Part shown: in pieces, positions 8,379 through 16,620 of the stretch
How the letters are laid out: every line of letters begins with the position of its first letter
Numbering within the stretch: position 1 is the first letter of the stretch
Assembly (NCBI GenBank): GCA_031421855.1
Contig: JANOPN010000162.1
Span: 1-50,481, forward strand
DNA from: JAAFHN01 sp031421855
GTDB lineage: Bacteria > Pseudomonadota > Gammaproteobacteria > Burkholderiales > Burkholderiaceae_C
Direction of reading: 5' to 3'
DNA length: 50,481 nucleotides
Notes under the pieces: model-generated
What the model was told of the DNA's origin: nothing
The model's input: the letters and a program-made list of their open reading frames with translations, nothing else
The model's database searches: none
Made by a program: the position numbers and the translations under genes

Positions 8379-8399
8379 TCTTTTCAGAGAGGCGACCCA

Positions 8400-9740
8400 T
8401 TGCCGCGTAAACTGAAGTTGCCCGCATCCCTTGATCAATCGACCATGACCGCAACTTACCCCACCGGAACGCAACACTTTGACGGCGTCGACTATTTGGA
8501 TGCCGCCGCGTCCGACCCCACCCGCATGGGCTGGATGCAGGGCTCGCCGCCGCCGATTGAGCGGCAAATTCGTTTTGAGGACGACCGGGCGCTTGGCTTT
8601 CCGCAAAATCGCTGGGCCTTGTCGCACCTGCGCGAACTCATGCCAACTGTCAACGTGCGCCGGGGTGCAGGCGCTGCGAGCGACTTGGGCGAAGTCAACG
8701 AAGCTTTGAGCACTGAGATCGACGCGTTGAGATTCAAAGACATGGCTGGCAACACCCGCGTCTGGGCTGACTCGCTGGCTGACACCTACTGCGACGGCAT
8801 TGTTGTGCTGCACAAAGGCAGGCGCGTCTATGAGCGTTACTTTGGCGCTTCGCAGCCGCACTTGGCCCATGCCTGCTTTTCAATCACCAAAAGCTACGCC
8901 GCCACACTCGCTGCAACCTTGGTGCACGAGGGGGTGCTTGATGCTGCCCAGCTTGTGTCGCACCACCTGCCCGAACTGGCCCGCACCGCGTACGGCGACG
9001 CCACGCTGCGCGACGTGATGGACATGCAAATTGGCGTGGCCTACTCCGAGCTGTATGCCGACCCCAAGGCGCAAATATGGGATCACGCTCGAGCGGGCGG
9101 CCTGCTTGCCAGGCCCGCAAACTACACAGGCCCTGGTAACTTCTATGAGTTTTTGCAAACCCTGCAAAAAGACGGCCAACACGGCCAAGCCTTTGCCTAC
9201 AAAACCGTCAACACCGATGTGCTGTGTTGGGTCATGAAACGCGCAACCGGCATCGGTCTGGCCGACATGCTAAGTCAGCGCATTTGGCAACAAATCGGCT
9301 GCGAAGAAGACGCCAGCATCAGCGTTGACTCCATCGGCGTGCCGTTTGGCGGTGGCGGTTTGAATGCCAGTTTGCGCGATTTGGCCCGATTTGGCGAAAT
9401 GATGCGCTGCGAAGGCGCGGCAAGCCAAGGCAATGGCCGTCAAGTCATCCCTGCAGCCGTCGTCGCCGATACCGTGCGCGGTGCCGACCCAGCCAAGTTT
9501 GCCAAAGCCGGCTACGCGCTATTGGGTGGTTTTTCGTACCGCAACATGTGGTGGAACACCCACAACCCACACGGCGCATACGAGGCCCGAGGCATTCATG
9601 GCCAACGCATTCACATCGCGCCCAAGGCCGAACTCGTCATCGCTCGGTTCGGCTCGCACCCCATAGCCAGCAGCGCTGCAAACGACCCCATCGTGCTGCC
9701 CAGCTTCTTCGCGCTGGGGCAAATGCTCGCCGGCAAGTGA
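8400..9740 (+). CDS. Beta-lactamase-fold serine hydrolase (class C / NylB-like)
   Basis: This 446-residue protein belongs to the penicillin-binding-protein-like serine hydrolases, which include class C beta-lactamases, esterases and 6-aminohexanoate-oligomer hydrolases. The nucleophile motif is SITK in CFSITKSYA (about residue 160). The second-motif Tyr appears in YKTVNTDVLCWV, and GIHGQRIHIAP fits the third motif. No signal peptide is evident, so it is probably cytoplasmic, as NylB-type enzymes are. A TTG start at 8400 is chosen because CAGAGAGG lies 8 bp upstream; an ATG at 8445 lacks such a site. The substrate is unknown. Confidence 0.82.
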   Translation: MPRKLKLPASLDQSTMTATYPTGTQHFDGVDYLDAAASDPTRMGWMQGSPPPIERQIRFEDDRALGFPQNRWALSHLRELMPTVNVRRGAGAASDLGEVNEALSTEIDALRFKDMAGNTRVWADSLADTYCDGIVVLHKGRRVYERYFGASQPHLAHACFSITKSYAATLAATLVHEGVLDAAQLVSHHLPELARTAYGDATLRDVMDMQIGVAYSELYADPKAQIWDHARAGGLLARPANYTGPGNFYEFLQTLQKDGQHGQAFAYKTVNTDVLCWVMKRATGIGLADMLSQRIWQQIGCEEDASISVDSIGVPFGGGGLNASLRDLARFGEMMRCEGAASQGNGRQVIPAAVVADTVRGADPAKFAKAGYALLGGFSYRNMWWNTHNPHGAYEARGIHGQRIHIAPKAELVIARFGSHPIASSAANDPIVLPSFFALGQMLAGK

Positions 9741-9751
9741 TTGAATATGGT

Positions 9752-9799
9752 TCTAAAATAATAGCAACAAACCCAATGAATCCGGTGACCAAGTGCCAA
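9752..9799 (+). repeat. Dispersed ~45-bp repeat, copy 3
   Basis: It reads ATAGCAACAAACCCAATGAA followed by TCCGGTGACCAAGTGCCAA, close to the family consensus. It starts 12 bp after the stop of the serine hydrolase, between two convergent genes. Confidence 0.9.
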
Positions 9800-9908
9800 T
9801 TGGGCCCTAGACTTGGCGTTTTAGCTGGTTTTGAGTCGAAATTTGCGCGCCCTGAGCACGCCTAGACTCGGTGAACGCGCCTCGGTCCACGATGATGCAC
9901 CAAACGCG

Positions 9909-11033
9909 CTAGCGTCTGACCTTGCCAGATGCGTCGATGAAGTCCACTTCAACAAACAGACTGCCGGTATGCGCGTCTGGCCGATAGCTGACGAAGTAGC
10001 CGCCAACATCCAAATCACGCATCGTCTCTAACCCATTGACCAGAGATGCGGGCGTTGGCTTGGGCCCCGCGCGCTTCAAGCCCTCGACCAACACCTTGGC
10101 TTCGATGAATGCTTCTAGCCCGTAAAAGCTGGGTGTGCCGCGTCCGAGATCCTCCAACGCCTTGACGTATTCCGTGACGACCTTCACTCGAACGCCGGTG
10201 GGGATGGGTACGACCTGGGTGATGGCCAGTCCGTTTGCTTTTTCACCAAGCTGCTTGGTGATGGTGGACGTATCGACGGGTGAAAACGTATAAAGCGCAC
10301 CGTGAAATGCCGTCTTTTTTACTTCAGTCAACACAGGAATCGCAGCTTGCGACAACATCGTCATGAAGATCGCGTGGGGTTCATCCGCCGACGCCAAACG
10401 GGCCGCCGTGGCCGCATCGTTGCCCGCAGGGTCAACCTTGAACGTCTTGGCGGTCAGTCCGGCTTCCTTGAGTGCTGCCAGCAAGGTGTCTTTGACGCTT
10501 TCGCCAAACGCATTGCTGGTGTAGATCACGCTGACTTTCGAGCTACTGACCGTTTTGACATGGGCTACCAGTTTTCGTGCTTCGTCGGCGTAACTGGCCC
10601 GCACAGGGAATGCATAGCGGTTGACGGGTGATCGCAACGCGTCAGTGCCGGAGGTCAAGCCGACGGCTGGAATTTTGAGTTCAAGCAAGACTGGCAGGGC
10701 TGCTGCAATGGTCGGAACACCAAACAGGCCAAGAAATGCGGTTGGATTTCGCTCAGACGCCAGTTTTCTGAGGTTTTCGACAGTTTTGGCGGGCGTGTAT
10801 GCGTCGTCCAAAGTCACCAACTCAATTTTTCTACCACCGACACCACCGGCCGCATTGACCTTGGCCACATAAGCGTCGCCGCCATCGCGTTTGGCTTCAC
10901 CATAAGTCGTCAAGGCGCCACTCAAGGCCAGTGATCGACCCACCACGATGGACTCGGCGCAGAGCCCTGGGACCCAAGCCAGTTGGAGGCCCGCAGAAAT
11001 CAGCGCGACTGGAATAAAACTAAGGTATTTCAT
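9909..11033 (-). CDS. ABC transporter periplasmic binding protein (Leu/Ile/Val-type)
   Basis: This 374-residue exported protein of the type I periplasmic-binding fold used by branched-chain amino acid and amide transporters starts with a signal peptide (MKYLSFIPVALISAGLQLAW, cleavage near CAES). The mature start VVGRSLALSGALTTYGE and the segment YVAKVNAAGGVGGRKIELV are typical. The start at 11033 is chosen because the signal peptide begins there; longer in-frame starts would bury it. No permease or ATPase genes are adjacent, so it is an orphan binding protein, common in Burkholderiales. The ligand cannot be named. Confidence 0.87.
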   Translation of the reverse strand: MKYLSFIPVALISAGLQLAWVPGLCAESIVVGRSLALSGALTTYGEAKRDGGDAYVAKVNAAGGVGGRKIELVTLDDAYTPAKTVENLRKLASERNPTAFLGLFGVPTIAAALPVLLELKIPAVGLTSGTDALRSPVNRYAFPVRASYADEARKLVAHVKTVSSSKVSVIYTSNAFGESVKDTLLAALKEAGLTAKTFKVDPAGNDAATAARLASADEPHAIFMTMLSQAAIPVLTEVKKTAFHGALYTFSPVDTSTITKQLGEKANGLAITQVVPIPTGVRVKVVTEYVKALEDLGRGTPSFYGLEAFIEAKVLVEGLKRAGPKPTPASLVNGLETMRDLDVGGYFVSYRPDAHTGSLFVEVDFIDASGKVRR

Positions 11034-11203
11034 TTGGATTCGATGGATCAGTAATAACCCTAGAAGTCTCGTCGAAATGGCCACGCTGGTGACACTTGAT
11101 TCGAGGTTTAGGTCTCTAACCACGTTTTGGGCAACAAGGTCGTGCGGGGCAATTTTGCAGCTGCGCTGCCGCATGATTTTAGCTCGAAAGTCGTATTTTT
11201 CTA

Positions 11204-11252
11204 ATTAATTTTCATAGCAACAAACTCAATGAATTCGGAGACCAAGTGCCAA
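11204..11252 (+). repeat. Dispersed ~45-bp repeat, copy 4
   Basis: It reads ATAGCAACAAACTCAATGAA followed by TTCGGAGACCAAGTGCCAA, the TTCGGAG sub-variant of the family. It lies between two minus-strand genes. The rest of 11034-11293 shows nothing else recognisable. Confidence 0.9.
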
Positions 11253-11293
11253 AAACCCGTCGAAAATCGGCCATCGAGCCGTTTTGAGTCGAT

Positions 11294-12064
11294 TCAGAGC
11301 CCCGCCATGCCGTCAAAGTGCCGCTCAGCTTGACTGATTGGGGCGTCGAAGCAGTCGGCGATCAAAGCGGTTTCGTTGGTTTCGATTTGAGCAAGGAAGC
11401 TTTGAGCGCCCTTCATTGAAGCGAACGCGTCAAAACCGTTTTCTAAAAACACCTGCAAATCGCTGAGTCCGGCCGCTGCTGCCGGGGCGCGCATCAGTTT
11501 GAGCAGCATGCGCAGGCCGCGCGTGCGGGTGTGGTGGTCGAGCTGGCGTCCGAGCTCCAGCACGGTGTGGAGTTGTCGCATGCGCGAGTCGCGCTCGCCC
11601 ACGGCACGCCACGCTTGCAAGTAGCTGGTGGGTGTCAGTGGCGCGCCAGAGCTGAGCCACTCCTTGGCCAGCGCGGCATCCAAGCGCTCAGACAGGGTGT
11701 GTACGTCAGCCAGCGCCCAGGCGGTTGCGGCAACGGATGCATCAAAAAACCGCTCAATTGCACCCGAGATGCGGCCAAACTGGGCGTCGCGTTCGCTGAA
11801 ATCGCGGGGCGCATAGAGGTCGCTGAGAAAAAACCGCGTCGCCGGGCCAAATCGAGCGTCAGCAAGGAGTCCCGCGTAAGTGTGCGCAAACCTCGCACAC
11901 TGGAGTTGCTTGATGGATGTAACGGCCTGCGCCCACGCAGGGTCGGCTTGCACCAGTGCTCTTTGTTGGACGAGTTGCGCAAGTGAGGCGCGAATGCGGC
12001 GGGTCTCTGGGCCTTCTTTCATGGCGCAATTGTCGATTGTTTCGCGCGCCCAAGGGCATTCCAC
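11294..12064 (-). CDS. Conserved protein of unknown function
   Basis: This is a soluble, largely helical protein of 256 residues if the GTG at 12064 is used, or 242 from the ATG at 12022 (MKEGPETRR...). The GTG start has a GGTGG-like site just upstream; the ATG has none. A striking block FFLSDLYAPRDFSERDAQ at about 78-95 looks like a conserved motif. The rest is Ala/Leu-rich helix. There is no signal peptide or membrane segment. I do not recognise an assigned function. It stands alone, divergent from the small hydrophobic protein at 12124. Confidence 0.65.
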   Translation of the reverse strand: MECPWARETIDNCAMKEGPETRRIRASLAQLVQQRALVQADPAWAQAVTSIKQLQCARFAHTYAGLLADARFGPATRFFLSDLYAPRDFSERDAQFGRISGAIERFFDASVAATAWALADVHTLSERLDAALAKEWLSSGAPLTPTSYLQAWRAVGERDSRMRQLHTVLELGRQLDHHTRTRGLRMLLKLMRAPAAAAGLSDLQVFLENGFDAFASMKGAQSFLAQIETNETALIADCFDAPISQAERHFDGMAGL

Positions 12065-12123
12065 CTATCCAAATAGGCGGTTCAATCTACAGAGGAGCCA
12101 AGTTCCGGTGGTAGCCTGTAGAT

Positions 12124-12660
12124 ATGTCAATATCTTCAGTGTTTCAGACAAAACCGCCTCGGCGGCGACTCTTGGTGCTTGGCCTGGGGGCCGCTGCGGT
12201 ACTCGCGGTGGGCGGCGGCGTGGCGCTCAGCATCAAGCCTGCGGTGGTGGCTTCGCGTTTGACCGAGACCGGGCGCGGCGTGTTTGCCGCGGTTGCGGGC
12301 GCGGTTTTGGGTGGTTTGCTGCCAGCCTCAGGTGTACCGCGTGAACAAGCGATGACCGGCTATTTGGGGCGAATCGATGCGCTCATCATGGGTTTGCCGC
12401 AGCACGCTCAAGACGAGCTGGCGCAACTGCTGAGTTTGTTGGGCAGCTCGGCCGGTCGACTTGGCTTGGCTGGTTTGTCAGTGCCTTGGGCTGAGGCTGA
12501 GCCCGCGCAGGTTCAAGCGGCGCTCCAAGGCATGCGTTTGTCGCGGCTCGGCCTGCGCCAACAGGCGTATCACGCCTTGCAAAACATCGCCTCAGGCGCT
12601 TATTTCTCAGACGCTTCCACTTGGGGCGTGATGGGCTACCCCGGCCCCAACCCGATTTGA
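12124..12660 (+). CDS. Small exported or membrane-anchored protein paired with GMC oxidoreductase
   Basis: This 178-residue protein has an N-terminal basic patch PPRRRLLVLGLG followed by a hydrophobic Ala/Gly/Val stretch (about 14-38). That suggests a Tat-like signal or membrane anchor. It ends ASTWGVMGYPGPNPI; a terminal motif of this kind occurs in small subunits that accompany GMC flavin dehydrogenases. The stop is 10 bp before the GMC gene, so they are probably one operon. By context it may be the small subunit or export partner of that enzyme (inference). Confidence 0.7.
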   Translation: MSISSVFQTKPPRRRLLVLGLGAAAVLAVGGGVALSIKPAVVASRLTETGRGVFAAVAGAVLGGLLPASGVPREQAMTGYLGRIDALIMGLPQHAQDELAQLLSLLGSSAGRLGLAGLSVPWAEAEPAQVQAALQGMRLSRLGLRQQAYHALQNIASGAYFSDASTWGVMGYPGPNPI

Positions 12661-12670
12661 TCGATTCGCG

Positions 12671-14335
12671 ATGAGCATTGCCATTCAAGACCCCACCCGC
12701 CAAGGTTTGGCGGACCTCACCCGTCCAGGATTGGCGGACCCGATCCGCCAAGGCCTTGCCCAAGGCTGGGCGGTTTTCGGCGGGCCGCACCGGGCCAGTC
12801 CGCAAGAAATGAGCTGCGATGTCGCCATTGTCGGCAGCGGCGCTGGCGCTGGCGTGACCGCCGAGATTTTGTGCCGCGCCGGGCTGTCGGTCATCATCAT
12901 TGAAGAGGGGCCGCTCAAGTCAAGCACCGACTTTCGCCAAGTCGAGGCCGAGGCGTACCCCAGCCTCTACCAAGAAAGCGCCGCCCGAAAAACGGCTGAT
13001 AAAGCCATCAACATTTTGCAAGGTCGCTGCGTCGGCGGGTCGACCACGGTCAATTGGACCAGTTCTTTTCGCACGCCGACCGTCACGCTTAACCACTGGC
13101 AAAAGCACCACGGTTTGAGTGAATTCACCGCTGACGCCCTCGCTCCGTATTTTCAGCAGGCCGAAACCCGCTTGGGCATTGGGCCGTGGTTGGCCGCGCC
13201 GAATGAAAACAACGATTTGCTGCGCCGAGGCGCAGCCAAATTGGGTATTGCGGCTGCTTCTATTGCGCGCAACGTAAAGGGCTGCTGGAATCTCGGCAGT
13301 TGCGGCCTGGGTTGCCCAACCAATGCCAAACAGTCGATGTTGGTCACGACATTGCCCCAAGCGCTGAATATGGGTGCCAAGATGTTGGTTCAAACCCGAG
13401 CCGATCGCTTTGAATTTTCGCGTGGCCGCGCCACTGCCTTGCACTGTGTCGGAACTCCCGACGCCCGCAGCTCAGTCGACACCAAGATCGTCGCCAAACA
13501 CTTTGTGGTCGCCGGTGGCGCGATCAACTCCCCCGCACTGTTGATGCGATCAGGCGCGGTTGACCCGCACGCGCACCTGGGAAAGCGCACCTTTTTACAC
13601 CCGGTGGTGATGAGCGGCGCGGTATTTGCTCAAACCGTGGCGGGCTGGTCGGGCGCGCCACAAACCATCTACAGCGATCATTTTTTAGACACCCAAGCCA
13701 TTGATGGCCCGATTGGCTACAAGCTTGAGGCCCCGCCACTGCACCCCGTGCTGTTTGCCAGCAGCATCGGCGGCATGGGTGCCGCGTTTGAGCAGTCGAT
13801 TAAAGACTTTGCCAACACCCACGTGTTGTTGGCCTTGATGCGGGACGGCTTTCACGACCAATCTCGCGGCGGCAGCGTGGGCTTGCGGGCCGACGGTTCG
13901 CCCGTTTTAGACTATCCGTTGAACGACTTCGTGATGAACGGCGCGCGCCGAGCGCTCTTGAGCATGGCCGAGATTCAGTTCGCGGCGGGTGCCAAGAAAG
14001 TACAACCCACCCACGAAGCCGTCGGCGATGGCTACACCACCTGGGCTCAAGCCAAGGCGGGCATCGAGGCCTTGGAGATGAAGCCGCTTTTGACCAAAGT
14101 CGTCAGCGCGCACGTCATGGGCGGGTGTGCCCTGTCGGGCGCTGAGCGAGACGGCGTGACGCGACCTGACGGCGTGCATTGGCAGATCGAGAATGTGTCA
14201 ATTCACGACGGCTCGCTTTTCCCAACCAGCATCGGTGCAAACCCACAGCTGTCGATTTACGGCGTCACCAATCGCCTCGCGCAAGGCTTAGCCAAGCGGC
14301 TGACGGGCAAATCGGTTGGCTTCGCAGATGTTTGA
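12671..14335 (+). CDS. GMC-family FAD-dependent oxidoreductase
   Basis: This 554-residue flavoenzyme of the glucose-methanol-choline family probably oxidises an alcohol or sugar. The FAD-binding motif CDVAIVGSGAGAGVTAEIL is near residues 53-71. QGRCVGGSTTVNWTSSFRTP is the GMC signature region. The C-terminal HVMGGCALSG and SIGANPQLSIYGVTNRLA hold the usual His/Asn active-site pair. A Cys-rich stretch CWNLGSCGLGCPTNAKQ occurs in bacterial long-chain alcohol oxidase-like members. The first ~40 residues are an unusual three-fold repeat encoded by a 24-bp tandem duplication. It probably pairs with the preceding small protein. Confidence 0.88.
   Translation: MSIAIQDPTRQGLADLTRPGLADPIRQGLAQGWAVFGGPHRASPQEMSCDVAIVGSGAGAGVTAEILCRAGLSVIIIEEGPLKSSTDFRQVEAEAYPSLYQESAARKTADKAINILQGRCVGGSTTVNWTSSFRTPTVTLNHWQKHHGLSEFTADALAPYFQQAETRLGIGPWLAAPNENNDLLRRGAAKLGIAAASIARNVKGCWNLGSCGLGCPTNAKQSMLVTTLPQALNMGAKMLVQTRADRFEFSRGRATALHCVGTPDARSSVDTKIVAKHFVVAGGAINSPALLMRSGAVDPHAHLGKRTFLHPVVMSGAVFAQTVAGWSGAPQTIYSDHFLDTQAIDGPIGYKLEAPPLHPVLFASSIGGMGAAFEQSIKDFANTHVLLALMRDGFHDQSRGGSVGLRADGSPVLDYPLNDFVMNGARRALLSMAEIQFAAGAKKVQPTHEAVGDGYTTWAQAKAGIEALEMKPLLTKVVSAHVMGGCALSGAERDGVTRPDGVHWQIENVSIHDGSLFPTSIGANPQLSIYGVTNRLAQGLAKRLTGKSVGFADV
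12689..12760 (+). repeat. Three tandem copies of a 24-bp unit in the GMC gene
   Basis: Three consecutive 24-bp units (12689, 12713, 12737) encode DPTRQGLA, DLTRPGLA and DPIRQGLA at the N-terminus of the GMC oxidoreductase. They are in frame and lie before the FAD domain, so copy number can change without harming the fold. Confidence 0.85.
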
Positions 14336-14359
14336 GGCTTTTTTGCGTACAGTACCGCA

Positions 14360-15358
14360 ATGAATAACGAGTCATCAGGTCAGCAACCGCCAGCGGTTTT
14401 GCCCACAAGCAGCGCACTTGCCAATGTGCTTCGCACGTCGATGGCCGTCTTTTTCTTGGTCTCTTTGGTGCTCGCGGTGTTGATCTGGTCGTGGTCCCGT
14501 GCTTGGGCCATTGGGCTTGTCGCGTCGGTTTTGGTCTTCACCCCGGTGTTGGTTGCGATCGAAGTGTTGGTGCTTTATGTGGTCAACCGGGGTCCGCTTG
14601 CGGCCGCGATGGCGAGTCGAGTCGGTTTGCCAGCGCCTCCCCTTGCGGGTGTGTTGGATTTGGTCAAAGTGGGCTGGGCTGAGTCGGTTATTTCGACCAA
14701 GGTGTTTGGGCTTTGGCAGGCGCACTTGTGGCGCAGCGAGCCCGATGTGCTGCCCGACAACGCCGTGGGGCGAACGGGCGTGGTGTTTGTCCACGGCTAC
14801 TTTTGCAACCGGGGTCTTTGGCTGCCTCACCTGCGCGAGATGCGCCGGCTGGGTGTTCCGGCCATCGCCGTCAATTTGGAGCCCGTATTTGGTGGCATCG
14901 ACGCGTATGCGCCAATCATCGAGGCCGCAGTCGCGCGCTTGACGGCGCTGACTGGGCAAGCCCCCGTCATCGTCGGCCACAGCATGGGCGGCTTGGCCGC
15001 GCGGGCCTGGCTTTGCACGACTGACTTGAGTCGGGTGAAGCAAATCGTGACGATCGGCACCCCCCACCATGGCACCTGGACAGCACAGTGGTCGCACGCC
15101 CGCAATGGCCAACAGATGAAGCTTGATTCGCAGTGGCTCACGCAATTGGCTCAAAAAGAGGCCCACGACTCCACGGTGCGCCACGCCAAGTTTGTGTGCG
15201 TTTATAGCGCCGCCGACAACATCGTGTTCCCGGCGGGTAGCGCTACCTTATTGAATGCAACAAATGTCCATTTGCCGGCGCTGGGGCATGTCGAAATGAC
15301 CTACGTTGACGCGTCAATGCGAGTGATTGAGCAAGCGCTGGGTCAGCATTTGGGTTGA
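14360..15358 (+). CDS. Membrane-anchored alpha/beta hydrolase (lipase-like)
   Basis: This 332-residue protein has two N-terminal membrane segments (about 25-45 and 50-75) and an alpha/beta-hydrolase domain from about 130. VVFVHGYFCNRGLWLPHL gives the oxyanion loop. The nucleophile is Ser208 in VIVGHSMGGLAARAW, and the late LGHVEMTY supplies the catalytic His. TIGTPHHGTW is typical of bacterial triacylglycerol lipases and related esterases. No Cys pair or lid helix is evident. It follows the GMC gene by 24 bp, possibly in the same operon. The substrate is unknown. Confidence 0.82.
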   Translation: MNNESSGQQPPAVLPTSSALANVLRTSMAVFFLVSLVLAVLIWSWSRAWAIGLVASVLVFTPVLVAIEVLVLYVVNRGPLAAAMASRVGLPAPPLAGVLDLVKVGWAESVISTKVFGLWQAHLWRSEPDVLPDNAVGRTGVVFVHGYFCNRGLWLPHLREMRRLGVPAIAVNLEPVFGGIDAYAPIIEAAVARLTALTGQAPVIVGHSMGGLAARAWLCTTDLSRVKQIVTIGTPHHGTWTAQWSHARNGQQMKLDSQWLTQLAQKEAHDSTVRHAKFVCVYSAADNIVFPAGSATLLNATNVHLPALGHVEMTYVDASMRVIEQALGQHLG

Positions 15359-15409
15359 CAATGCCGACTGGCGCGAAAAATAGCGAGTCAAGGGCTTCAA
15401 CAATAAAAA

Positions 15410-15425
15410 GTCACCCAAAGGTGAC
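15410..15425 (+). other. Short RNA hairpin before the response regulator
   Basis: GTCACC-CAAA-GGTGAC is a perfect 6-bp stem just before the ribosome-binding site (TAGGAA) of the receiver gene. It has no following T-run, so it is not a classical terminator. It could affect translation or mRNA stability (inference). Confidence 0.4.
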
Positions 15426-15438
15426 GTAGGAACGAAAC

Positions 15439-16542
15439 ATGTCAATCATCGTAGCGATTGAAGATGATTTGGGCACGCGCATGCTGATCGCAGCAGTGCT
15501 CAAAAAGGATGGTCATGAGGTCATCGAAGCCGACAACGGTGCGGCCGGCTTACAAGCCATCATCCGAAACAAGCCTGACTTGGTGGTCAGTGACATCGAA
15601 ATGCCGCAAATGTCAGGGCTGGAGGTGTTGGCAGCCATGCGCGCCGACGCTGATTTGGCAGAAGTCCCGGTGATCTTGCTCACGTCCTTGTCTGAGCGCA
15701 CCCACATGCGAGCCGGCATGACTGGCGGGGCTGACGACTACATCACCAAACCCTTTCGCCCGGCCGAGTTGCGAGAGGCGGTCACGGCGCAGCTGGGTCG
15801 GTTGGCGGCGCGGCAGGTCATTCAAAACATGGCAACCGAGCAAGCCCTCGACCAACAAAAGCTTGCGCTGGACGAGCTGTACGCGGAGCAGTTTGGCAAC
15901 GAGTACGGCTCTCGCATGAACGACGACGACTTGGAGCCTGACGAAAAGCATGCCAACGCGACTTTGTTGGCCGTGCAAATCGACACTTACGGGCAATTGG
16001 CTAAGCGCTTGTCAAACGCCGAATTGAGCGATCTGGTGCGGTCGTTTTACGGCGCTGCCAGTGACAGCATCAACCTCTTTAGTGCCCATCACGTTGAGTT
16101 TGATGGCGCGGGTATGGTCGCGATGTTTGTCGAGGGCAAAGACACAGCGTCTGTGACCCACGGCTTGCGCGGTGTCAAAGCCGCGTTTGGGGTGGTCGAC
16201 GCGGCCAAACGGACGCGCCATTTGATGGCTAAGAAATTTGCGGGACGTGAGGTCGGCGAGTTCTCCGTGACGGTCGCGCTCGACGGCGGCCCGGTCTCAT
16301 TGGCCCGGTTGAAAGATGCTTTGGGCACCGGCCGCTCACACACGGTGATCGTGGGCGAGACCCAGTCGCGCGTGCGGGCACTGGTGGCTCCTTTTTCGCA
16401 GCGCCGCTGGGCAGTTGGCGCCACGGTGCAAGCCCTTCGCACCATGTCGGGCGGCATCCGTGGCGGGCGGCGAGATCAAATCGCCTTGCCGGGTCAGGCT
16501 GTCGCCATTGACGCAGGCGAAATCACCGAGCTGATTGCCTGA
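15439..16542 (+). CDS. Response regulator with degenerate class III cyclase-like output domain
   Basis: This is a 367-residue protein. Residues 1-122 form a CheY-type receiver with the acidic pair Asp9-Asp10, phospho-acceptor Asp52 in VVSDIEMPQMSG, and Lys in YITKPF. A linker and coiled coil (about 125-165) follow. From about 168 the order of strands, with LLAVQIDTYGQLAKRLS and VEFDGAGMVAMFVEG, resembles a class III nucleotidyl cyclase. The second metal Asp (usually G-D in this loop) is replaced by Gly-Ala, so catalysis is unlikely. It may be a signalling or dimerisation module. It precedes the hybrid kinase by 78 bp and is probably its partner. Confidence 0.72.
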   Translation: MSIIVAIEDDLGTRMLIAAVLKKDGHEVIEADNGAAGLQAIIRNKPDLVVSDIEMPQMSGLEVLAAMRADADLAEVPVILLTSLSERTHMRAGMTGGADDYITKPFRPAELREAVTAQLGRLAARQVIQNMATEQALDQQKLALDELYAEQFGNEYGSRMNDDDLEPDEKHANATLLAVQIDTYGQLAKRLSNAELSDLVRSFYGAASDSINLFSAHHVEFDGAGMVAMFVEGKDTASVTHGLRGVKAAFGVVDAAKRTRHLMAKKFAGREVGEFSVTVALDGGPVSLARLKDALGTGRSHTVIVGETQSRVRALVAPFSQRRWAVGATVQALRTMSGGIRGGRRDQIALPGQAVAIDAGEITELIA

Positions 16543-16620
16543 TCGCGCCAATCGCGCGCAGATTGATTGGTTGGTGCGGGGCAGTTTGTCTTAGCGACAC
16601 AAGAACTAAACGGTTAAGCC

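Larger units (their letters stand above)
8070..8399. other. Intergenic region occupied by two repeats
   Basis: This 330-bp gap separates the divergent fadD and serine hydrolase genes. It holds a 104-bp MITE-like copy (8183-8286) and a dispersed-repeat copy (8331-8378). The ribosome-binding site of the downstream gene, CAGAGAGG at 8385-8392, lies at its end. The stretch 8081-8182 presumably carries the fadD promoter, but no convincing boxes were picked out. Confidence 0.6.

Noticed and set aside
15410..15425. GTCACC-CAAA-GGTGAC hairpin as terminator of the lipase gene
   Set aside because: There is no T-run after the stem and it lies right before a ribosome-binding site.
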